A program made the position numbers and the translations under genes. Below the pieces are notes generated by a model. The model searched no databases. It was given only the letters and a program-made list of their open reading frames with translations, and was not told the DNA's origin. From the NCBI GenBank assembly GCA_011033025.1, contig WFMF01000666.1, positions 1 through 64,000 on the forward strand: a stretch of DNA of 64,000 nucleotides, read 5' to 3'. Numbering within the stretch: the stretch's first letter is position 1; each line of letters opens with the position of its first letter. This document shows, piece after piece, positions 12,166 to 22,600 of the stretch. This stretch comes from Beroe forskalii. Lineage: Eukaryota > Ctenophora > Nuda > Beroida > Beroidae.

Positions 12166-13856
12166 ATGAGAGCTGTTCAAGTAGCAATTACTGTCCTTTT
12201 GTTCTCTGGAGTGACGGGCTGGGCCAGAAGGAGACGCCTCAAAGCTAGAGCAGGTGTGGACCGGACTCGTCAAGAAAGATCCATAACAATCAATGGTAAT
12301 TATCAAATATTAATTTTTAGAAGTTTGCTACAAATTAGGTTTTTGATTTTTCTGAAATCATAACTTGGTATCGAATTGCTAAGCTTGAATTATTTTGGGA
12401 ATTGTCGAGTAGTTCCCATTAAATTTGGCATGATCAAGCCTTTTTATGACGTCATGATTTCCGCCTTCAGCAACTGATGCGTCACTTTCGAGCACAAGTT
12501 TCGAGTCTGAGTACTCACTTAGCATGTATTTTTACTGATGTTCGTACGATCCTTGAGAATTCATGAGCCAGCATTAGGTAATAGATATTTGATACATGCT
12601 TGTGATGAGTGTATAATTAGGTAACCGTTTTAACTCAATATGAGGACACGCGTTGTGTCTGGAGTAAAGGAAACGTTCATTATCTAAGAAATGACTAAAC
12701 CAGATGATCTATCATCCCTATCAGGCGAAATGGGGTTAAAACTTGGAGACAGTTGTTTGTACACCAGGAAAAAGGAAATGTGTGGCGCTGAGCTTTCCTG
12801 TTCTTGTTGTTCTGAGCCTACGTTCAGGTAAAAACTTGATTCAAAACTAAATTTAGAAAGTTGAGAGTGTCATATAAAGATTTAAACATGCTATGGCTAG
12901 GTAAGCCTTTGCAGAAAATGACACAGTTTGCTACTACAAGTGCCATTCCTTGCTGATAATTTACAACATTCCATAGTAGCTGTTTTGGAGGACAAATGAT
13001 AGGGTTCAGTTTCAAGGCTGAAGACAGGACGGTGATACAATCAGATGATGATTTCCTGGAGTATATTCAAGGTAGAATATCCAACAAAATGCTGTAAAAA
13101 TGTGCTGTTTTCCTGTCAGTTTTCCTTTTTCATGTAAGAAATATATCTAGTCCAAGAGAAAATTTTCGACAACAAGTATTTCAAGCAATCAAGATATCAA
13201 TTTGCAGCGGACATACCAGAACAAGAATTGTCAAACAGGGTACTGCAACATAGGAACCGTGAAAGTTCACAAACCACAGAGGCAGGGATCCTGTGCCCTC
13301 TCTACCAGGTTTCATTCATGGGGAAACAGTTGTGCCTTCCTTGGAACTTCCTTGCCATGATCGATCTCATTGATATTGCGAGTGAGTTTTGAGTAGTCGT
13401 GTTTCCTTTATATAGTCCTTCAACTGTTTAATCAAGAAGAATTCAAGGAGAAAAGCAATCATACCATTATGCTACTGGGCTAGGCCCCCTGAGATTTATA
13501 TAAGGGGAAAAGAGGCTTTTGAAAAAACTGCTCCTCAGCAATATTCAATTCCTAGACGATATCTAATCTATGAGTGTGACGAACCAGTCAAAGTTTACAA
13601 TTATTGCATTGATGATACGTCAATAAGATATGTACGATTGTATTGAATTTATCAATAAATCGTCGCTCATCATGACTATCTTACAGGTGACGGGAAATGT
13701 TCGGTGATACTCCCAAATCAGTGTTCAGAAAACCTTGCTGAAGAAGAAGTGTACTTGGCTACATTCCTTTTAGGTACTTGTGACTCCAACATAACTTGGG
13801 GTTTAAAATATCCTGTTGACCAATTTAAACAAGTCTGCTTATTTGAATTGAGGTGA
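12166..13856 (+). CDS. Small secreted cysteine-bearing protein, unrecognised family
   Basis: Five exons join with matching phases: 12166-12295, 12725-12827, 13010-13071, 13208-13381 and 13687-13856 (stop TGA). Each internal border has GT/AG. The product is about 210 residues. It begins with a likely signal peptide (MRAVQVAITVLLFSGVTGWA), followed directly by the basic run RRRR, a possible processing site. Exon 2 is cysteine-rich (DSC, EMCG, LSCSCCSE). Exon 4 is polar, then hydrophobic with two cysteines (ILCPLY, LCLPWNFLAMIDLIDIA). Exon 5 has CSVILPNQCSEN and a cysteine-containing tail ending FELR. I do not recognise the fold; cystine-knot ligands or inhibitors are one possibility, but the spacing does not let me name one. 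The last exon has a possible donor after TTLLG-type sequence at 13772, so a longer form might exist. The gene lies between two transposable-element clusters. Confidence 0.75.
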
Positions 13857-14701
13857 AGAAGTGACTGAAATTGTGGTGACTCAAAATCGGCTTACTGAAA
13901 TTTAGGGTGATCATACGTCGAGACTGTGACTCACATTTCACAACTTCAATAATTCCGACCATTTTTCACCTGACCAAAATATTGGAGGTTAATGATCTCA
14001 TGCTATCACTGAGTCAAGTTTATTTTGAAATTGAAGAACTTAGTACACATCACCTCAGGGTCGACAGATGGTGTAAAAGCAAAGAAGTTGCTGAGTCAGG
14101 CAGGGCATGATTGTCGTTACAACCTCCATAGTGGACAGATGACATGCGTTCTATAGTGACCTCCTACAATGACTAGAATAGCTTTCTGTAACCTGCAATC
14201 TGAAAGCAGTTCAAGAAAATGAAGTACATTCAAATTATTTTCAATTGGACTTTTGAAGAATCCTGAAAAAAACTTGGTTATAGAATATTTATTAAGTTAG
14301 AGTCATTGACAAGCTACACCCATATGAAATGTGTCCTTGAACATCAGTAGTATTAGAATCAGTACAATTAGAATCGGAAATATAGAATATTTAGAATTTA
14401 ATAGATGTCTTGTTAATCAAATTGCAAAAGGAATCGTGTTTTGAAATGTTCTAGTTTCTAATTTTCCAGATATATGGATAGATATAGATATTGAATGTTG
14501 TCACATTCACCATCACACTGTCGTGACCATTTATTTTTAATCAGTCAATACTCAATGGATGTGTTTTGTTTGCCTTATTTAACCTTAAGGTCAAAAACGA
14601 CTTGAAGATTTTTGTCCAGAGTGCAATTAAATTAAAGGACGGTTAATTTATTATTTAATTCAAACTTTTATTAATTGGCTTTTAAGGTGTTTGGTCTGGG
14701 G
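13857..14701. other. 3' flank and intergenic DNA
   Basis: Presumed 3' UTR of the secreted-protein gene, then AT-rich DNA. A decayed fragment related to the 11.66-kb MITE is visible near 14577-14665 (ccttatttaaccttaagg, aaggacggttaattta). No AATAAA was noticed close behind the stop codon. Confidence 0.35.
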
Positions 14702-15026
14702 CTGTGTTGAGAAACACACTTAGTATATACCAACATTTGACACAATAGCTGCTCGGACTGAACGGAACCTCTCAGCTTTAGTTCCTTGTTTAACATGCCG
14801 TACAGCAAGGACGTCCACTGAGCTCGCCAAGCTTGGCTCATGCCCAAACAACTAATGGGACAAATGTTGGCTTTATACCTTAAGGATAATCAAGACATTT
14901 CCTGTACAAGTATACAGTACTATTATCTTCGATCTTGATGTTATGATAAGGCAAAGTGAAATTTAAAGTGCTTTCAGATGTTCCAAACCACTCATGATAA
15001 GAGTTAAAACAATGATAAGAAAGTGG

Positions 15027-15175
15027 TCAGTTGGGGTTCACCAGGGGGTCAGTAGTGGGTCGGCAGGAGGTCAGTGGGGGTTCAGCAGGGGTTCGGCAGG
15101 GGTTCAGCAGGGGTTCAGTAGGAGTTCACCAGGGGGTCAGCAGGGGTTCACCAGGGGGTCAGTATAGGGGACCAT
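15027..15175 (+). repeat. G-rich ~12-bp minisatellite
   Basis: Repeats of gttcagcaggggttc and gttcaccagggggtcag variants, about a dozen units. The strand is G-rich and could form G-tract structures. It lies inside the 2-kb element. The open frame across it is only repeat. Confidence 0.85.
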
Positions 15176-15205
15176 TGGTATACTTTGCAACCGAAGTATC
15201 AAATG

Positions 15206-15386
15206 TACTTTAGCGAAAGACCAGGAATTAACATATCTCTATTACATACGAATGAAATGAGTATGTAATAGGATATAAATATTGAGTAGCTTGCTACGAA
15301 ATATTTATATCTAATTTATCACGCGACACCCAAAGGGTGGAGCCGTGATAAATTCAGATATGTTATGAATGGCTTTCGCTAAAGTA
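15206..15386. repeat. Cloverleaf-like foldback: three hairpins in an outer stem
   Basis: An outer stem pairs 15206-15238 (tactttagcgaaag, then aacatatct) with 15356-15386 (agatatgtta, then ctttcgctaaagta). Inside lie three consecutive hairpins: attacatac/gtatgtaat (15241-15269), gatataaatatt/aatatttatatc with inner gtagc/gctac (15272-15311), and aatttatcacg/cgtgataaatt with inner caccc/gggtg (15313-15353). Almost every base belongs to a stem. It has no coding potential. Confidence 0.85.
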
Positions 15387-15824
15387 ATATAATAGTCGAA
15401 CGTGTTCTGCATATTTGTAGGTAACACGTAGGTTATATGTAGCTGTGGTTTGGGGATGTCGGTGAATAATATTCATCTTGGGGCTATAAATTACAAAGGG
15501 ATACAAAGAAGAAGCACGATAAATTGGCATGTGAATTAGCAAAGATCTATTTTATATAATGTTGATGTAGAGAAGATATAACATTGATGCGGTGTCAGAT
15601 TTATCAAATAGAGCTCATGTAATAGATGGGTTTTTCATTTAGCATGTCTATAAAGTGTATGTGAGAGACGCTAGATATCAAGGCATGTAATTCGCAGAGG
15701 AGCTATGTTAAATATACGTGAGACTATTATAGAAGTATAATTTCCTGAAGAATTTTATTATTCGTGCGTTTATGTTGTGAACTTGTGATCAATGTATTGT
15801 TCAATGACCATGACCAGTCTTCTG

Positions 15825-15950
15825 ATGCACCCTAAACTCATCTTATAAAATGACTCGGGCATGCCCTTTGGGTGATCCGAAATGCACCCTAAATGCACCC
15901 CTTCAAACATATATGCACCCTAACTGTGTACACCTAAATGTGCACCGTAT
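15825..15950 (+). repeat. GCACCCTAA repeat patch
   Basis: The phrase atgcaccctaaa recurs five or six times at irregular spacing. A similar patch (tatgcaccctaaaagcaccc) occurs at 54890-54960, suggesting a dispersed repeat. Confidence 0.6.
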
Positions 15951-16217
15951 TTTGGAAGCAATTATCATAAGAAATTAATATTATCATAATATTCTTCATA
16001 ACACCTTTGGTAATTTTACTCCAAGCTAGGAACCTCATTGGAAATCAGGGTCAGATTAATATTGATAATATATCATGGGTGTTAATGGTAGGTACTCATA
16101 GGTCAAAGCTGCATATAAATTTGGGATATTAGTCTCTTACATGAAGACTAGCTGTTAAATCATCAAATTGGGAGATAATTAGTACTGTGTTGTCAATTGA
16201 CAATCACAAGAAAATGT

Positions 16218-16475
16218 GGCTAAATCCTATTTAATATTTATGCAAAACGCCGATTCGGCGCCGACAAGCGCCGGTTCGGCGCCTATTATTTTTCAAGGCG
16301 CCTATAGGCGGTACCACTTTTAGGCGCCTATAGTTAACAAGTGTCAATTAATTGGCGGTCATCGACGCCTATAGGCGCCGAAAAGCGGTACCGCCTATAG
16401 GCGCCTAAAAATTATGGGCGCCTATAGGCGCCAAACCGGCGCCGAATCGGCGTTTTGCGTAAATAGGATTTAGCC
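16218..16475. mobile_element. Palindrome-rich MITE with 8-bp target duplication (hAT-like)
   Basis: Perfect 15-bp terminal repeats (ggctaaatcctattt at 16218; aaataggatttagcc ending 16475) extend as longer imperfect arms containing gcaaaacgccgattcggcg. The element is bordered by identical 8-bp direct repeats, gaaaatgt at 16210-16217 and 16476-16483, the target-site length typical of the hAT superfamily. The interior is built from the palindrome ggcgcctataggcgcc and the partial palindrome ggcggtacc. It has no open frame. It is nested in the 2-kb long-TIR element and is therefore younger than it. Confidence 0.85.
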
Positions 16476-16661
16476 GAAAATGTCTCCTAGATCCTCGACA
16501 TATAAATACAACATATTAAATACTCAGTTATGACTAATGAGCCTTAACTGGTGAACCTTGCTGAACGGTATGTTAAACAAGAAACTGCAGATGAGAGGTT
16601 CCGTACAAACCAAGCTATTGTGCCAAATGTTGCTTTGAACAAATTGTGTTTCTCAACACAG

Positions 16662-19153
16662 ATTATAGGGTGTATTATTATAGTCAGGAAAAAACATGCC
16701 CTATTTTATATAGATCGAGTTTCTTTCTAAATATTGGGTGCATCATGATTAAATTTTCTTCCCGTTAAGTCTCCATTTATGGTGACAGTTCGAACTGCAT
16801 TTTGCACGACTTTTTTACGCAGCACACACAAGACAAACACAGTGCCCCTGGGAGGAAAACGGCTTAATGCCAACTTTCAACTTAAAGTATAGCCTTCGAT
16901 CTACATTGTTGGAGGCTATAAGTTGAATTATTCTGGGAGGATCTGATGCCCATTTCGGCTGAAAGTTTTACAATTACAATGAAAAACAACTGAAGAAGAA
17001 AAAGACGAGTGAATATCATTTATTATCAAAATGCACATTCATGACCTCATATTAAACACAAAAAAATGCTTCAAAGGCTTGGATTTTTAAAAGCTCATGT
17101 CCCACTTTGTTCTGCTGCATTTCGCTTTGAACCGTCTCTTTTTAGTTTTTGGAAAACTCATGCAATATCACGAATAACAAGTTCAGATGATGACATAGTG
17201 AGATTATTTTTGTGACTAGTTTTGCCAAAATGCAGCAGAAATCAAAGGGCTTGTCAAAAATTTTACCTGAATTCTGTGACAGATTAATTTTTGTGGAACA
17301 TGGAAATCGATCAAACAGAGGAACTACTATATTTAAAAGTTTTAGATAATAGATAACTCCACAAGAAAACCACACTTACATATAATATAGTATAACAATT
17401 AATAAGCAAATAGCTATATCTCTATAGGTACCTACCATAGAATATGGGCTGGGTATTGATATGTAAGGATGATAATTGAACCACGTTTTTAACAAAACTT
17501 TATTAATCTTTGCAATAGCTTCATATGTGCTCGCTAATATTTTTGCTATTAAACACTTAAGCACTTAAACACATCTTTCAAAATTTTAATTTTTCTTAGC
17601 ATTGTACTTTGTTTTTATAATAACGTGTAAAATATGTTGCATCAAACTGATGCTTCAGTTTTTTGCCTTTTTGGTATTTAAAAAGTCAAAAGATGTGTCG
17701 TAAATATTTTTAAAAGAAACAAGATACACTCATATTTCATAATCAACGAAGACCCATTTTTTCTCAAATGAAGGGAAATCTTCTGTTATTAACTGTTTAC
17801 AAATCTGGCACAGATCTGAACTAGAATGTGAGCTTCTGAAAGCATCAATTTTCATATTATATCAGTTATTGTGGATGTTCATTGACCTTTAAAGTGCATA
17901 TTACAATAGCTCATGTCATTATTAGCATAGAAAGATTAAGCAACTAGGAAACTAAATGCAACAGCTATTATAACATTAGACTTAGATGGAACATCCTACT
18001 AGATAGACAGCCAAATAACTAAGCAGTTGCCTAATTCGGCCGGGGCATCCCAAAAGTGTTTTAAATCGTGCTGTATTTTGCGCACATGGATCAATCAATA
18101 AAAACATGCAAAATTACTGCACTTTTGACAGAAATCCTATGAACAGTAAATTTCTTGCACGGTAAAATATGTGTCTTTATCAATCCTTTCATCAATCAAT
18201 TCATGTGCACACATACGGGTCAGAGCATGAATGTGCCGTCAGGTTCTCTTGTTGATCGGTTTTAAATAACTTACCTTAGCCTGGTAAATAAGCTATTTGG
18301 CTGTCGATAATATAGTAGGAATCCATATTCATAAAAGTTTCATGATATCTTCCTCAAATTGTTCATAGGCTCAATTCTGTGAACAAATATGATAATACTT
18401 ATTAAATACGAGAACAAATATGTAATATGTTAAACAACAGCTTTTATTAAAATATGTATAATAGCATAAATGGAATTCTTATCAACGACTATTCATACTT
18501 TCATCAATTTGAAATCTGAAATTAGTTAAGTAAAATTTTCATCGATCATTTATGATAGGTATGTGATAAGAAGCTAAAAACTTTTTGATAAAATGTTGCA
18601 TGCTATTATACATAGCAATTACTGTAAAATAGTTATGGTTTCCTTTTGCCCTGTAAAGGGGTTTTGCTCAAATGTTCAAAAAGAACTAGAATCACAGTTT
18701 CATAGATCAAACTACTATGATTCATACCACAGCATATGATTGCACGCGTTTTTCTAGTCATGTTTGACACTGTGAAATAAAATATAATTAAATTCAACAT
18801 CTACTTCACTTGATACATCTGATAAAAACATTGCTCACATTAGCTGTAGCTTTTCAAATCACTATGATGAATTTAGGATTTCTACAGCTATAATATGAAC
18901 TTAGCCCATGATATAAGCATGAATAATATGATTTTACCAACATATACAATAGTATCAACCATAAAGAGATCAAGTCTATCACTACGTGAACACGTGACAC
19001 CATGATATAATATGATATGATCAGTGTTTAAGTTCAGTAAGACTTGTGTGCACTATTTACCAAGTGTTTTTGTGCACTATATATGTTTACTGTTTGGTGC
19101 ACACAATGTACTCACTAAACCGTGGTTATATGCCAAGTGCTGCTGGCAACTCT
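16662..19153. other. Gene-poor AT-rich interval
   Basis: No exon with two good splice sites was found; open frames on the - strand around 17140-17560 have no motif or splice support. Contains the 3' flank of the - strand gene ending at 19154. Confidence 0.4.
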
Positions 19154-19629
19154 TTACTGGTACTTGAGATCAAGTGACTTGTTGATCCTCTTTTCTATGT
19201 CGTATCGTTCGGTTCTGCTCATGTTGTCACGTTTGTTTGTGTATCTTCTCTGGACCTCCCTTTCAAAGTGTTGCTTGGAAAGATGAGGCATTCGGCTTGT
19301 GTTGCCACAGTAGAGTCCTGTCCAAGAAGGTTTTTGTCAGTACGGTAGTTTATTTAAGTTAGGATTTATATTCCAATTTTCATATAATAAATCAATGCTT
19401 AGTATTAGGCACACTTAAACTTACCCGAAAAATTTTAATTTCATCGAGCTTGATAGTTATTTAGTTTTTATTACTTGTTGCACTTATTAATTACCTGTGT
19501 TGAGGTTGGAGGTAGCTCCTTGTGGCATGTTGAGGTTGATGTTTGTGGAGGGGTACTTCAAATCCCCAGTCCTGTCATTTACAGGAGTTGGTTTACGGTC
19601 GTTCATCTTGTAGATCTTACCGTTGTTCT
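19154..19629 (-). CDS. Last two exons of an unrecognised basic protein
   Basis: Exon 19629-19495 (135 bp, acceptor tttttcag, donor gtaatt) ends in phase 1 and joins exon 19317-19154 (acceptor ttggacag, stop TAA) in frame. The 98 or so residues include GKIYKMNDRKPTPVNDRTGD, NLNMPQGATSNLNTGLYCGN and a highly charged tail HFEREVQRRYTNKRDN...KSLDLKYQ. The composition, short length and lack of membrane segments suggest a small cytoplasmic or cytoskeleton-associated protein, which is inference only. Exon 1 is not certain; a 46-bp ATG exon at 28111-28066 has the right phase (see separate entry). Confidence 0.65.
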
Positions 19630-22600
19630 CTGAAAAACCGTTTTTGTGACAAATGGCAAACTTATTCGTTCTTTTGTTCATGTAATTTAGTTCTATTAAT
19701 AAGAATTTATGAAAATCTATGGGCTTTCGGTCAATTTTTTTTATAAATCATAATATATCCAGAGATCACGGAAAAATTGGTGGCATTTCACTGAAAATTT
19801 TTACAACTTATTGTTGTACTGAGTTATTCAGGAGGTGCGTAAAGTTGGGGATATAATATCAGTCGGGTCAGGACAGTAAAATATTGAGCCTTGTAGTGAA
19901 ATATTGTGCATAAAAAATCGTATGCTTGCGTCGACTTTCACCAATTACTAAAACTATGAAAATGGGCAAATTATTTTCATTTCAACGATATTTTTTCTCA
20001 TGGGGCAGCACCCAGTATTTTCGAATATACAAAAACTTGTATACAACACTTGAGCTAAAACTCTACTAACCATTCATGAACATTGTAGTTGCTATTTGTA
20101 CGATATCTATATACAACCGAGAAGTAGAGGAACCAAACACAAAACAAAATCTAGATTAACCCCGGGTTATATTAATTGAAAAAAGTTGTGTTTCCCGCTG
20201 TATGTTTGCATTGGGTCCATGAGGTCATAGCTATTGTTTCATTTACAGGATGAATTGGTTAATTAGCAATGGTGAAAAGAATACTACGAACATTGCAACA
20301 AAAGTAATTTACTTTTCTCTTTTTCAACGAAACTCCCTCACAAGTTGGGGTAAGTTATTAAATTCATTTCTTCAAAGACTAACTATTTGAAGAAATGAAA
20401 AGATTTAATAATTGAATACTCATGCACTACCGGAATAAACGTAATTCATGTGATGAAACAATTGAAAAATTAGGCTCCTCTTATTAAAATTTACATAACT
20501 TTCTCCGAGTTTAATTAGGATCTGTGTATTGAATCCAATAGAAAGGCACAGGGTTGTCCTCCACAGACCCTCCTAAATTCCCTGTTAACAAGCTGTGGAG
20601 CTGAGACCTACAGGAGCTAAGTTAATGAACAGACAATGACATGCCATGAACTTACGTGATCACACACAGATGTTAAGATGTGATATATCAATAAATGCAA
20701 TATATCGATTATTATGGATATAAAATATCAATAGCTGGTACAAGGAACTCAACATGACCTCATAATTAATTTGAAAATATCAAGGCTACCCTAGTATCCT
20801 ACTAATGTTTGAATATTGTTGATTTATTTATTACCATTCTTTTGGGACGCCAGTTTGCTGCTACCACTCTAAGTGACTCGAATTCCCATGGTTATTACAT
20901 AATATTACTCAAAAATTGAATTCTTAATTACAGAACACAAGACAAACAATCAACTTGATGGTAAAATCAATTTGTGAAATTTGAATTAAAAAGTTAGAAT
21001 AGGCAGTTGTTTCTGGCATGCATAATACTTCCTGCAATCCCGCTTATTACTTTGAAAACTAGAAAATTAGCAAATTAAAAAGCAGCTTATAAACACGATA
21101 GGCTCGGGAGAGCCATTAAAAAGAAAAGTGAAGTGGCTATCTCTCTAATGACTGATCGATCTAACATTGATTACACTAGCAGACAGCTTCGTTCAAACTC
21201 GGCTTGATGGCAATTATAACGGAATAGGATCATTGTTCACCAAGACCTAACCACATCTTACACCTCTCACTTGCCAATACCACGTGACCATTAATGCCAA
21301 CTGCAATTATCATCTCATCATCAATTTGGTCATGTAGTTGGTACAAAATATGCATTTTACAGTTTTTCGGTTAATAACTAACGCTGAACGAATCTCAATC
21401 ATGTCAGACATCTCACAAGGGTGTCATCTCAACATAGACTTTCAAAGCTCAACTTTATTAGTGATGCATTTGGGCATGAAAATATCCAGGTTATCGATCA
21501 AGTTAACAAGTAGCGGCAGCTAACGGCACCTGGTCGAGATAAGCACTTGAAGTCATGACAAACTCTAGCAGGATTCGTACCTACATTCAATCTAAAAATA
21601 GAAGCTAGGTACTTCTGGAAATCAAAACAGAGAATTTATCAACACCATATAACTAACAGGCGAGCACTCTTAATAAGCTCCTATACAGCTCCTATATATA
21701 GTATGGATGACAGTAAAAATTCCTTGTATGAATCCCAAGAATCAACATTCAACATCGGCCTCTAGGGTATACATTTGTTGTATCCAAGCTCCAGCATTCC
21801 TAGTAATTTCGTATGGCTTTGCAGCTTGATTCAAATATTATTCATGAGCAATACAAGAAAACATGCCGACTACAGGCTAGCAGGAGTCACATATGATATG
21901 TTAACATGTGTTAAATTAACTCAACTATGAGTTTAACAATCGGCACTCATTACAGAAATTTACATTTTTTCATTACGATCTTTGGCTAAAAATAGATGCA
22001 TGAGCTATCATACAAGCAAGCCACATTTTCATCTATACCAGCAGAAAACTCAATACTTCAATAAGAACCAACGAAAACCCGAACAGAAAATTATGGTCAA
22101 ACAAACGAAGGCATACAAACTCAGTCAAAAACAAAGTTAATCAGGCCAACTCCTTAAAACCAGCACAGCACAGACTATTAAACACAAGCTACACAGGCAG
22201 GTATAAAAGCCAAAGCTCCAAAGCACAGGCAAAAACTCGGACAAACAAAGTTTTAACAATGTTATTAACAGACCGACCCGAGCTGACACACGATAACATC
22301 GAACAAGCGGCCTGCTCACTCGAGAAGCCCGTTACTATTTATATATCCTGTTAGCAAAACCTAGGTGCACCAACGTCATCAGTTTGCTACTTTGAGCTAT
22401 GAGAATGACGTCATCTCAACTTTCTAGATATATCTTGTGTGCCATCAATAGCATCAGTCATGACGAATACATGGAGTCACAGTCATTCAAATATCGATCA
22501 ATGATCAATTATGGTGGGTGGTAGATTGGTGGGTACATTTTTTGTGCTGTTCTGTTGGGTTTTTGAATTAGTATTGGAATGCATGGTCGGTGGGTGATTC

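Larger units (their letters stand above)
14702..16661. mobile_element. 2-kb element with ~110-bp terminal inverted repeats
   Basis: The left arm (14702-14810) begins ctgtgttgagaaacacac and contains acacaatagct, cggaacctctcag and ttgtttaacatgccgt. The right arm (16555-16661) is its reverse complement with about 20% change, ending gtgtttctcaacacag. No transposase frame is visible inside. The interior has a 12-bp G-rich minisatellite (15027-15175), a cloverleaf-like foldback (15206-15386), GCACCC-rich repeats (15825-15945) and a nested MITE (16218-16475). One isolated arm of the same family lies at 62725-62775. It is a non-autonomous DNA transposon or a large foldback; superfamily unknown. Confidence 0.75.

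Noticed and set aside
22137-22319. 60-codon hydrophobic - strand frame
   Set aside because: No clear start context, no splice signals, no recognised family.
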